From assembly GCA_009602735.1 (NCBI GenBank), contig WELA01003967.1, positions 3,760-25,673 of the forward strand: a stretch of 21,914 nt of DNA, read 5' to 3'. Each line of letters opens with the position of its first letter. The stretch's first letter is position 1. The notes beneath the pieces were generated by a model. The model saw nothing but the letters and a program-made list of their open reading frames with translations. It was not told where the DNA came from and did not search any database. Of the stretch, positions 8,607 to 16,938 are shown piece by piece. This DNA is from Mesotaenium endlicherianum (taxonomy: Eukaryota > Streptophyta > Zygnematophyceae > Zygnematales > Mesotaeniaceae). A program made the position numbers and the translations under genes.

Positions 8607-11600
8607 GTACGGGGCTGTGACTTCTTATGCTCATCATTCGGGAGGGTATCTCTCGGTTTGAATTTCTCCTTTGGGGTATAATTGCACCTTAGCTTCACTT
8701 CTTCTTATCTCCACTTTGTTCTGTACTCTTCTCTCTAGCATTCTGATAGCCTCTGATAAGTTTGCCTTCCCTCTGCTGGGTCCATTACTCATTTTCATAT
8801 ATTTTAACTGCGCCTTCCATTCCTCAATGCACCAGCCTGTCCCGACTTATTATGCTTGCCCCCCTCTCTTCCCCCCCTTCAGGTCTGCATTTTGCTAATG
8901 AAGGGGGGGTGATGGAGAGGAAAAGAAGAGGGGGGGCTGTGTGCAAATGATTGATAGGGGGGTGGATACGCAGGTGCTTCATTCTGGCACCCTAGTCCAT
9001 GACGTTGGGCTTTGTTGCTGCACGCTTTTCTCCATCTCCTGGGCACATTAGAAAGGAAGGTAGTATAAATGCTCAAAAATCTACCGTTGGTGGCAACTGT
9101 GTGGGGGTAACAACCGTTCTTACGTGTGTCACTATGATCTGGGTTTGTATTTGGGTACTGATACTATCCTGAACATGATGCGTGTTTGGGCCCACGTGAA
9201 ACAGGGCAGCCTGGCGGGCCTGGACCCGGACCTGTTCAAGTCGCTGCCCGCTGATCTCCTTGTTGATGTAAGCCGATGCTTTGCCCAACTCATGCTCATC
9301 ATGTGTACGCGCATGTGCCTGCGTGCGTGTGAGCGCATGCGCGTGCAGCGCGGATACGTGTTTGTCTATAAGCTGCTTGTAAATACGTTTATGATCATTT
9401 GAACCCACTCAAGCCTGTCTTAAACTTCCCTACCTCTTCCTTCTCCCCCGTCTCGAATTTCCTTGTATGCTCACCAGTTTGCATGTACAAGTGTGCCCAC
9501 ACACACACGCGCGCACACAAGGCTTGAGAACACCGCCTGCAATTTTCTCAACCGTGGTGACAATCAATATGCACTCGTTGCTAGTCTGATTCTTCACATA
9601 CATGATAGACCACACAGACAGACAGACGGACAGACAGACGGACAGACAGACAGACGGACAGACAGACGGACAGACGGATACGGACAGCCGTTAGGTAGTC
9701 ACACAGACTGCCTGGGCAGGTAGGTGCATGTATGAAAAGGGGTAAGTGTTTGTAGCAGGAGCAATGGCCAGCCGCGGGCCTTGTGACAACCCACAGACAG
9801 CGTGCTCAATGGAGAAGAGAGCACGAGTGGGGTGCCTTCATGCGGTCCCACCAACACGGTGGTCTTCTGCCCCCCTCCCCCCCTCCCCCGTTCCCCCCTT
9901 CTCTACAAGGAGACAGTAACTGCTGCAGCCCAGCAACCTGCTGTTTGTTCGGTTTTCCCTCGTATTGCTTCGTGTGCCTGCAAGGAAAAATCATGAGTAT
10001 CATACTCATACTCATTATCATACTCTACTCTCTGAGGCAGTTCCCTACTTAAAAGTGAAGGGAAAGAGACATTCTGCTTGATATTCTTTTCGCTGCGAGT
10101 AGATTCCTCATGTATGGTATCTTGCCATAACGTCTGCAATGCGTGTGATTGCCTCTCCTTCAAATCCTGGCCAATCGAGGAGGCCAGCTGAGGGATGCGG
10201 GATTTGCTCTATCCAACGGCCCCGTGGCCCGCGAGGTGCACTCTCTCTCCCTCTCATTCTCTGCTCTTGCCTTTTACCCCTTCTCTTTCATCCCATCTCC
10301 CTCCTCTCCCCTTCTTCCTGCCCCCCCCCACTTTGCCCAATGCAAAGAAAGATTACAGAGGATTCAAATGCCTTACCAACTCACTCGAAACAATCTTTGC
10401 GTCCCTTCCCCTTCAACCTTCCACCTTTAAAAAAGAAGATGACTTGATGAGGGACTTGATGATGAAGTGATGGATGAGCTGTGGCTTCTTGACAGTACTG
10501 AGAGGAAACGCCCCCCCGGTCCATCTTGACGTGCGATGAAGTAATTCTACTGACGCAAAACCTGGAGGGACTTGTGCAGATAACTGTAGTACACCTCCCC
10601 GTTTCCAACTGCATGTCTTCACTTTTCCCCCCGCAGGATCTGAACCCTGGACCCCGGGTGTGACGTCGTACGACAGTGGCACGCTCAAAGTGCAAAGGCG
10701 AAACTCTGTAGGCTTTTCTTGCATTGTGCACACATGTTCTCCAACACCCCCAGGTCCCACACCTGCTTCAGTGCAATTCGTGGACAAGTTTCTGAACGTG
10801 TCAAGTATCTGTATGGAGGTATCCATGTCTTTATGTATTGCATAGACTCTGATGTGTATGTATGAGAATGGGCTCCCCCGTATGTCCCCCCGCACTGCAT
10901 AAGAAGCACGGCTGATACTTCCACTCCCTCAGTAAGCGTAGGCCGCCAGTCTTGCTCTGCCGTGCTTACATATTACATAACATTTTCATCACCTGATGGT
11001 GTCTATCCACTTGCCAAACTCTGCACTCATGTGACTTTGCGTTGCCCATGTCCAGATTTGATATCCTGTCGTGCTCTCGCACACTACCGATAGAATCACG
11101 TCTTACAATCTCATTGCGGACGACACGTGTCGCATGTGCGATGCAGTGCGGGGACGAGGTAGGCGGCGTGCTGCTCAAGCTGGGGGCGGCGCTGGAGAGC
11201 GCTGACACGCGCTCCGCCACCCAGAGCCTGGCGGCGCTCCCACCGCTGGCTCAGGCACTGCCACCTGTCAGCCCCCAGCGTGCAGGTCAGTCCCGAAAGT
11301 TTGTGCGGGACCATGTCCCAACTCAGGCAGACGCTACTCGACGTAAGACACGATCGGAATTCGTCTGTTCTGGAGGCATCGGTGTTGTGGTGCTGCAACC
11401 TGGTAGACCCCCCGGCGTGCACCAGGTCACAGCTTCTGTGGCAATATGACTCCGCTTCTTTGTCTGCCCGGCATGGATATGCGTTCATTTGAAGTAGTGA
11501 CACCACCGCAGCTGCCTGGTGCTAAAGCAGAGAGAGCTCTCTCTCTCTTCTTTGCTCTGTCTTTTGTGCACACACACACACATACATACACGCACTTATG

Positions 11601-14600
11601 CACACGCGCACACATGCATACACACGTGCACACGCTCACACGCTCGCAAATCCGCAGAGCTAGCTTTCCTGTGTGATGATTGTTGCAGGCAGATTGGCTC
11701 TTTCTGAGAAATTCTTTCTGACAGATAATTTGGGCTTGGGCTGGTACATGCTTTGAAAAACGGATGAAAAAAAACTCAAGCACGGAGTACTTGTGTTTGG
11801 GGGGGGGGCCAAGTGCAGCGCTGGGGAGGAGGCTGACGGCCGCCAGCCGCTCCCTCAGCTCCATGGGGGCCTTCCAGGATGGGGCGTTTCAGAAGGTGAG
11901 CTTACTATTAGCAGTTCATGTTTATCTGCAGACTGCACTTGCACTTGGCCAGATGGGAAAACAAATATGAGGAATGAGCGTACAATATGCAAACAAGTGT
12001 CATTTTTTATTTCCTTCTTGAGGCACCAATGTGTGAGGTGGTCTTTCCACAGGCGGTCATGTGCTGGGGCTCCATCTATGCATGTATGTATGCTTCCATT
12101 TTAGCTCTTTGTTTGAATCTTATTGAAGGTATTTATGACGTATGGTCTGGAGCTGGCAAGGGTTTCAGAAAACAAGAGCACGTATCCACTCTGACAAGGC
12201 ACGGGCTTGCATACGGTGTGTGCTGGCCGGGGGAGGAGCAATCTTGAGAGCAGGAGAGGGGAGAGCTAAGAAGAAGAGGCAGCTTATTTTGCTTCCAAGA
12301 GAGCGCAAAGCGAGAATATGAATGCGAACTAATTACCCTACTTTCTTACTATTGATAGTGAGATGTGCGCCACAGAGAGCGGTGCCATGTGTGCCCTCAG
12401 CCTTGTCCCTTATCATCTCTTGTTCACTCTCTCATTCGCTCTCTCTCTCTCTCTCTCTCTCTCTTTTTCTGTCTGGCCGCCCTCGCGTACTGCTTCTCTT
12501 GGAATGCCAGGTGGCCAAGGCGTGGCGGGCGGCGGGGGATGCAATCTCGGAGGGATGCTCGGGCGACGGGACCACGCCACCTGTCGAGCAGTCGCAACGC
12601 ATCCTGAAGGTGTGCGGTGGCCACTCCCCTCACCTTTCAAAAAATCACAGAGGCTCTGATGTCGCTTTGACATACCCACAATTCACACCTAGCCCTATGC
12701 GTTTCGAGCGGGAGAGGAGCGCAGCTGTTGAGCCGTGGCTTGCGCATGCATGCTCTCAGGCTCGTCGCGCACACATACTTCTTGGTTGTTGTTTGACACA
12801 TTGTGTGTGTGATTATTGGTCTAGCTTCAAACTGTGTGATTTGTCCATAAATGCTGCACACAAAGAAAGGTATGGACATCCGCCCTGACCCATCTGCCTC
12901 CCCTCCATCTCCGTCCCTCATCTCTTTCAAGTCTTCTACTAGCCGACTCCTTTGTTTTGATTCTGAGCAATGCATATCTGCGGGTATGTGTGTGCGTGTG
13001 CACATGACTGTGTGGAGGACATATGATTTGGAATTGGCCAGTTTGGCTCGCTGGACGTGGAGGTGACAGCTGGCCGGGCGTTTGCCGGTTCCGGCTTTGC
13101 CTTCGGTTTTGGGTGAGTCCCCTGACTGCGACTGCGGCTGCGGCCTTCTCAAACGGAGGCGTCATAAGAGCACCCGAAATCTCACAGAAAACTTCATCAC
13201 TATGAAAGGATTCCCACGCACCCGAACAAATGCATACGAGGTTCCCAAAACAACGTCGGAACAACAAACGGACAACTTAGAAGCAGTATAAAAAGAAATT
13301 AAATCAAGCATACCAGTGATGCAACATATTCTACCAGCCTTGGATTTGTGGCGATGCATTACCGCTGCTGAGGTCCCGGCATGAGTTCTTTGTGAGGCAA
13401 TTTCTTGTATTGCGCCTCAAGCTCCTGTGAGTGTCCTCCGGACATCCTCTGCTCTGCTGGGGAGTGCTTGGAGGGATTGATCACGTCAAGTCCAAGTTGA
13501 AATCTGAGTCAGAGTCCAAGTCAATGGTAATGTCTATGTCAATGTCCATGTCCATATCCGCGTCCATGTGGATGTTGGTATCGAAGTTGGAATGGACTAC
13601 TTCTCCAATTTCTGGCAACATGCACAGAAAGGGTCTCACAAGTTTCTTCTTCAGTGAAGCAGCAGCCCACACTCGGTGCGCCACAAAACTGTTGTCATCT
13701 TTTTGGAGAAAAAGCATGGTTGGGCATGCCCACCCTGCGTCGTCAGGTCTGTCATTGAAAAAGTAGGAGCAGCAGAGGCGTGAGTTTGTGTTCTCATGTT
13801 GCAAGGCCCCTTCTGCCTGCAGACGTACCGCGTATGTGTTGTGATGCGTGCACATCAGTGACTACATTGTGCATGTCCTGCACGCCATGCCAGATGCACA
13901 CATTCCGTTGTGCTTGATGTCCACACGACACAACACGCGCACAGCATGTGGTGCAGGTTGCGCGTACTATATCAGATGCGTGTGTAGTCGCTTGCGCACA
14001 CCGTGCATCGTGTTGTGCGTGTGATAGAACGTCTTTGGACACTCGACAGCGTGAGGGTTTAGAAGAAGAGTCTTCTCTACCTCTTCTCTCCACGCATGGA
14101 GAGCAAGGGCCGTCCACACAGACCGGGCTGCTTGCTTCATTTATCGCAGAACCTACCGTCTTCTTACGCAACAACTTCGTACTACAAGAGATATTTGATA
14201 CCCATGCCTACTGAGAGCATGTCTGAGGAGAACACCACCGGGTAGCCACACACGCTTGCGTACCGACATACATATCTTTTTCATGTGGATCAATATAAAG
14301 TTTGTGTCTTAATGTGCAATCGTGTGCGTGAGAGTCCTACCAAATCATCTCGTGGGAAGTGCAGGGTGCTCTGCCTGCAGCTGCAAGCCCAGCTGGTGAG
14401 CTTACCCGACGCAGGCGGCGCGCTACCAGCCGTAAGCTCCCTGACCCCATGGATGAAATTTACGATCACAAAATACATTACTGTACCATCTGCATGCCCC
14501 CCTTCTCCCTTCTTGCGATGCCAACTGTGTGCTGTAAAATTCTGTCATTCAAGTGGTATGTAGAATTGTTGGAAATGAGTACTTTGCATGCCTTTTTTTT

Positions 14601-15572
14601 CTGCTGCACTGCAACTGTTTGTCTGTCAGAATCCCAACGGAGACTGTGCATGGCCCCTAAGTCCTCATACAGCGCCAGCTGCGGAGGCATTGAATTTTTG
14701 TGGTTCCTCTTACTAGCTGAAACCACACATGTTCTTTCCCTCTGTGGTAAGAAAGCGTTAGGCTCTCAAGAAAATTTGATGTGTTTGTTTGAAACATACG
14801 CTGCAGAAACACATACTTCAGTTGCCAAATACGACGCAAGAGGGAGAGAAAGGGGGGGGGTGAGGGAACAGAACGGTTTGAAGTGACCTCATTTGTTGCT
14901 TCTGTGGGGATTGAAAGAATGAATGAGTCTAGGTGTATGAGGATGGGTTTGTCCCTGTCTTAGCCTCGTGACACCTTGCAACAGAGCCTAGGTGGCATGT
15001 TTTGGTCTCGGCCTTTGACCTCAAGCCTGTTACGTGAATACGTTTACAGCATGCCTTGAAACTTGTAGCTCTGCTAACACATGTGTGAAGGTGATGCACA
15101 TATACAAATTAGGAAGGGAGGGGGGGTGGAATAAAGTATGAGCTCATGCAAAGCTAGGAACTGCCCTTTTACAAACATTGAAGCTCATGAAGAAAAACTT
15201 GGTATGAAGAGCAAAGCAACAATTATGGAGGGTGGAGCCCCTTCTTTTGGTACGTCTCTCCTGGCACCTGCCTCACGACACATACTCCTGCAGCTCATTC
15301 TGATTGTTCCCACTCAAGGGTGCGCTGCCACTTTTGTCCGGTCTCTGTGCACGCCCCGGGCTCCCAATTGATGCCTGCAAAGCTCTGCCTGACTTCTCCT
15401 CTCATTCCGCTTGTGTCCCCCCTTTTCCCCCTCGTTTCTTGCGACTGTTGGCGCGCAGTCACTCCGCGGCGCTCTGCAGGCATCGGTCACGGGATCGACC
15501 TTTGTCTCCTTGGTGGCATGTGTGGGCCTCATCGCGCTGGGGGTCCAGTTGAAGTCTCAGGAGAAGTCCTAG
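8490..15572 (+). CDS. Multi-exon gene for an unrecognised protein with a C-terminal membrane anchor
   Basis: I do not recognise the family. The best-supported part is six exons (11147-11285, 11819-11895, 12511-12609, 13042-13112, 14365-14395, 15459-15572). They join with matching phases into about 176 residues and end at TAG 15570-15572. In order this part contains an alanine/leucine-rich, probably helical region; a Gly/Ser/Thr-Pro linker; a Gly/Phe-rich segment (AFAGSGFAFGFG); then one hydrophobic stretch (STFVSLVACVGLIALGVQL) and the tail KSQEKS. That layout suggests a tail-anchored or single-pass membrane protein. Upstream exons at 8490-8606, 9205-9267 and 10188-10235 also chain in phase, but the link between 10235 and about 10818 is unresolved. 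Exons are richer in G/C third positions than the introns. The start at ATG 8490 is a guess; an in-frame TGA lies ten bases upstream. Confidence 0.6.
8607..9204 (+). other. Candidate intron with polypyrimidine/polypurine hairpin
   Basis: Non-coding stretch between the first two candidate exons. A pyrimidine-rich arm (8858-8881) is followed by its purine-rich counterpart (8898-8937). Confidence 0.45.
9205..9267 (+). CDS. Candidate exon 2 of the plus-strand gene
   Basis: After acag 9201-9204 it reads 21 codons in phase 0, including LAGLDPDLFKSLPADLLVD, and ends at GAT|GTAAGC, a strong donor. The G/C-ending codons contrast with the flanking DNA. The 3' splice site is weak in pyrimidines and the next AG (9208-9209) is an alternative. 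Confidence 0.6.
9268..10187 (+). other. Candidate intron with microsatellites
   Basis: Contains CA/GCGC tracts (about 9500-9520), an ACAG/ACGG tetranucleotide array, a C-rich tract (9870-9900) and a tcatactcat repeat (about 9993-10025). A further exon here is possible, for example near 9930-9990, but not supported. Confidence 0.4.
9613..9686. repeat. Tetranucleotide array (ACAG/ACGG)n
   Basis: About 18 units of four bases alternate between ACAG and ACGG. It lies in a candidate intron of the plus-strand gene. Confidence 0.9.
10188..10235 (+). CDS. Candidate exon 3 of the plus-strand gene
   Basis: It follows the acceptor gccag and reads 16 codons (LRDAGFALSNGPVARE) in phase 0, ending at GAG|GTGCAC. 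The frame is open further left to 10149, so other AGs at about 10179 or 10182 could be used, but only this one keeps phase with the preceding exon. Confidence 0.45.
10637..10657 (+). CDS. Tentative small exon
   Basis: A very good 3' splice site (acttttccccccgcag) precedes 10637. Read in phase 0 the frame meets a stop after eight codons, so a 21-base exon ending at CGG|GTGTGA would be needed. In another phase the frame stays open to about 10707 (ending AACTCT|GTAGGC). The phase does not settle which is right. Confidence 0.3.
10754..10818 (+). CDS. Tentative exon preceding the well-supported 3' half
   Basis: Between an acceptor at ccccag 10748-10753 and the donor GAG|GTATCC at 10818/10819 a frame stays open with VQFVDKFLNVSSICME. 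It ends in phase 0, as the next exon needs, but it starts in phase 1, which the exons found to its left do not supply. A start at 10772 or a shorter phase-0 start after 10787 are alternatives. Confidence 0.35.
11147..11285 (+). CDS. Exon of the plus-strand gene, Ala/Leu-rich
   Basis: It runs from acceptor gatgcag to donor GCAG|GTCAGT, 139 bases, entering in phase 0 and leaving in phase 1. It encodes CGDEVGGVLLKLGAALES followed by an alanine/leucine/proline-rich stretch ending near SPQR. The codons are strongly G/C-ending. The frame is open further left to 11042, so a longer exon starting after gtccag (about 11056) cannot be excluded. Confidence 0.75.
11568..11648. repeat. CA-rich simple repeat in intron
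   Basis: Interrupted CA repeat with ACGC and ATGC variants, next to a short CT tract (about 11531-11562), within the intron 11286-11818. Confidence 0.9.
11819..11895 (+). CDS. Exon of the plus-strand gene
   Basis: It runs from acceptor gtgcag to donor AAG|GTGAGC, 77 bases. It enters in phase 1, completing an alanine codon with the previous exon, and leaves in phase 0. It encodes LGRRLTAASRSLSSMGAFQD and GAFQK. Confidence 0.8.
12440..12466. repeat. (CT)n tract upstream of a 3' splice site
   Basis: A CT run just upstream of the exon at 12511. It may serve as part of the pyrimidine tract. Confidence 0.9.
12511..12609 (+). CDS. Exon of the plus-strand gene
   Basis: It runs from acceptor ggaatgccag, preceded by a CT-rich tract, to donor AAG|GTGTGC. 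It is 33 codons, phase 0 to phase 0. It encodes VAKAWRAAGDAISEG, then a Gly/Asp/Thr/Pro linker, then EQSQRILK. Confidence 0.8.
13042..13112 (+). CDS. Exon of the plus-strand gene, Gly/Phe-rich
   Basis: It runs from acceptor ttggccag to donor TTTTGG|GTGAGT, a consensus-quality 5' splice site. It is 71 bases, entering in phase 0 and leaving in phase 2. It encodes FGSLDVEVTAGRAFAGSG followed by FAFGFG, a segment with beta-strand or membrane-adjacent character. Confidence 0.75.
13113..14364 (+). other. Long intron of the plus-strand gene
   Basis: No exon is supported inside. Open frames at 13431-13766 plus and 13481-13855 minus are driven by a hexanucleotide-like repeat at 13482-13580. Confidence 0.5.
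13482..13580. repeat. Degenerate hexanucleotide repeat (GTCAAT/GTCCAT type)
   Basis: Period-six array of units such as gtccaa, gtcaat and gtccat. It yields SMSMSMS on one strand and DMDMDIDID on the other. Confidence 0.85.
14365..14395 (+). CDS. 31-base exon of the plus-strand gene
   Basis: Acceptor gtgcag (14359-14364) and donor CAGCTG|GTGAGC enclose 31 bases. They enter in phase 2, completing a glycine codon, and leave in phase 0, joining both neighbours. It encodes VLCLQLQAQL. An inner AG at 14379-14380 would give an even smaller exon but breaks the phase. Confidence 0.6.
14396..15458 (+). other. Intron of the plus-strand gene
   Basis: No internal exon is supported. The long open frame that crosses the preceding exon in another frame (14359-14886) has no splice logic. 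Pyrimidine-rich DNA (about 15390-15445) precedes the terminal exon. Confidence 0.5.
15459..15572 (+). CDS. Terminal exon of the plus-strand gene, membrane segment and stop
   Basis: It runs from acceptor ggcgcgcag, preceded by a long pyrimidine-rich stretch, through 37 codons to TAG 15570-15572. It encodes SLRGALQASVTG, a 17-20 residue hydrophobic segment and the tail KSQEKS. A second AG at 15478-15479 is in the same phase and would remove seven residues only. Confidence 0.75.
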   Translation, partial: SLRGALQASVTGSTFVSLVACVGLIALGVQLKSQEKS

Positions 15573-16629
15573 CTGGCGAGATTGCCAAGCTAGTCCAACC
15601 TCTAGCTCAATCTAACTGGCGCATGCTTGCTTCTGTCAATGTCAACTTGTTGTGCATGGCCTTCGGCCTCTGGCATGCATTAAAATGTAGGGGATGAATT
15701 GCGCAGTCGATCAAAATAGCATGTAGGCCTACTGTAGGCAAAAGTAGCTGTATCTTGTAAGTACTAGCTTATCCTGATTAAATTGGCTTTTACTGGGTGT
15801 TATTTAACTTATCTGCGCTGGCAAGGAATGTTTGTGTTATGTGTTGCTCGACGTCGGTTTGTTTGGGCTGTTACTTTAACACCGATCCTGTGACACCACA
15901 TCTGCTGCTTTATTATATGGAGCTGGCATGCTCCATGGGGGCTAATTTTGAAGGGATGTAGAGGACCTTACAGGAGCGGAGTCATTTGAATAGGAAATAT
16001 ACATGCATAAATGGTACGTCTGCAAGAGAGACTGAGTCAGGATGATCATGCTTGAAGACATTTTTTGCTAGAAACGTGCACTAGAAATATGAAGAATGTT
16101 AAGAGAGAGAACGTGAATTGAAGGAATAGTAGGAGCAGACTTGCGTACATAGTATGCACATCACACGCGTGGAGGCGCTGTACGTGCAGCTGGGGCTGAT
16201 CCCCAGGCTGAGTGATTTGCACAAGGCTTGTAGACATACCAACGAGAAATGCCACGTAGGCAATGGACTGGCAAGAGACAGCTTTGATACACAAACTTTT
16301 ACGACCATAGCAGGAAGCACCATAGGTTCTATACATAATCCTAAGATGAGGAGAGGTTAGCTGCTGCAGCTTTCCTCCACATGTGAAGCACTGATGCTGT
16401 CACGTGCATTAAGAACATGTGACGTGACAGAGTGAGAGTTAAAGAACGCTCGCAGAAATACAATCCCCCCCCCCCCTCTCTATCTGAATACACCCCCTCT
16501 CTATCTCAATACCCCCCTGATAATTAACACTAGAAGAAGCATAGCCATCACACATTTCTCACTGACTCAAAACAACACACTACTTCTATTTTCTGCTTCT
16601 AAAGCCAGCACACAGACAGCGGAGTCTCC
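15573..16629. other. Intergenic region between convergent genes
   Basis: This is the shared 3' flank of the two genes. TGTAA, the polyadenylation signal used by green algae, occurs at 15756-15760, 184 bases after the stop, but such a short word is weak evidence. A C-rich tandem repeat lies at 16465-16518. No gene was recognised. Confidence 0.55.
16465..16518. repeat. C-rich tandem repeat, about 21-base unit
   Basis: The unit ccccctctctatctsaatac occurs twice in full and begins a third time, after a run of twelve C. Confidence 0.85.
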
Positions 16630-16938
16630 TCAGACGGCCGCCGCACTTGCCGCCGCCAGCTGCCCCTCTTTGAGCTTCTCCGCTCTCCGGATGTGCCACT
16701 TGTTAATCTGATAGATCTGCCAAAACCCGCCCACCTCGTTGCGATCGATCCTCTCGAACTCCACCCCGCCCTTGAAGCGGCCCCTCCGCTTGAAGTTTTT
16801 GGACCTCAGCGTGGGCTTGAGCTCGATCGCCTCCACAAAATCAGAGCCCTCGGATGTGATGAAGTCCACATCTCGGCCGTTGATGGCCTCGCACACCACT
16901 CCAATGGGCGCGCGAGTGAAGCGGTCATACTGTATGAG
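16630..16938 (-). CDS. Metallophosphoesterase terminal exon
   Basis: It starts after acceptor ccgcatgcag in phase 0 and runs 102 codons to TGA. It encodes LIQYDRFTRAPIGVV, a basic stretch RSKNFKRRGRFKGG, ERIDRNEVGGFWQIYQINKW and an alanine-rich end (LAAASAAAV). Confidence 0.88.
   Translation of the reverse strand, partial: LIQYDRFTRAPIGVVCEAINGRDVDFITSEGSDFVEAIELKPTLRSKNFKRRGRFKGGVEFERIDRNEVGGFWQIYQINKWHIRRAEKLKEGQLAAASAAAV

Noticed and set aside
9613..9686. CRISPR-like array
   Set aside because: It is a continuous tetranucleotide microsatellite without spacers, in eukaryotic DNA.
12322..12888. 188-codon plus-strand open frame
   Set aside because: It contains the true exon 12511-12609 in frame, but the rest is CT-repeat-derived and intron sequence beyond a good donor.
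12637..13152. 171-codon minus-strand open frame
   Set aside because: Antisense to the 13042-13112 exon, with no splice signals or domain.
14359..14886. 175-codon plus-strand open frame
   Set aside because: It crosses the small exon in a different frame and continues into A/T-richer intron with no family resemblance.
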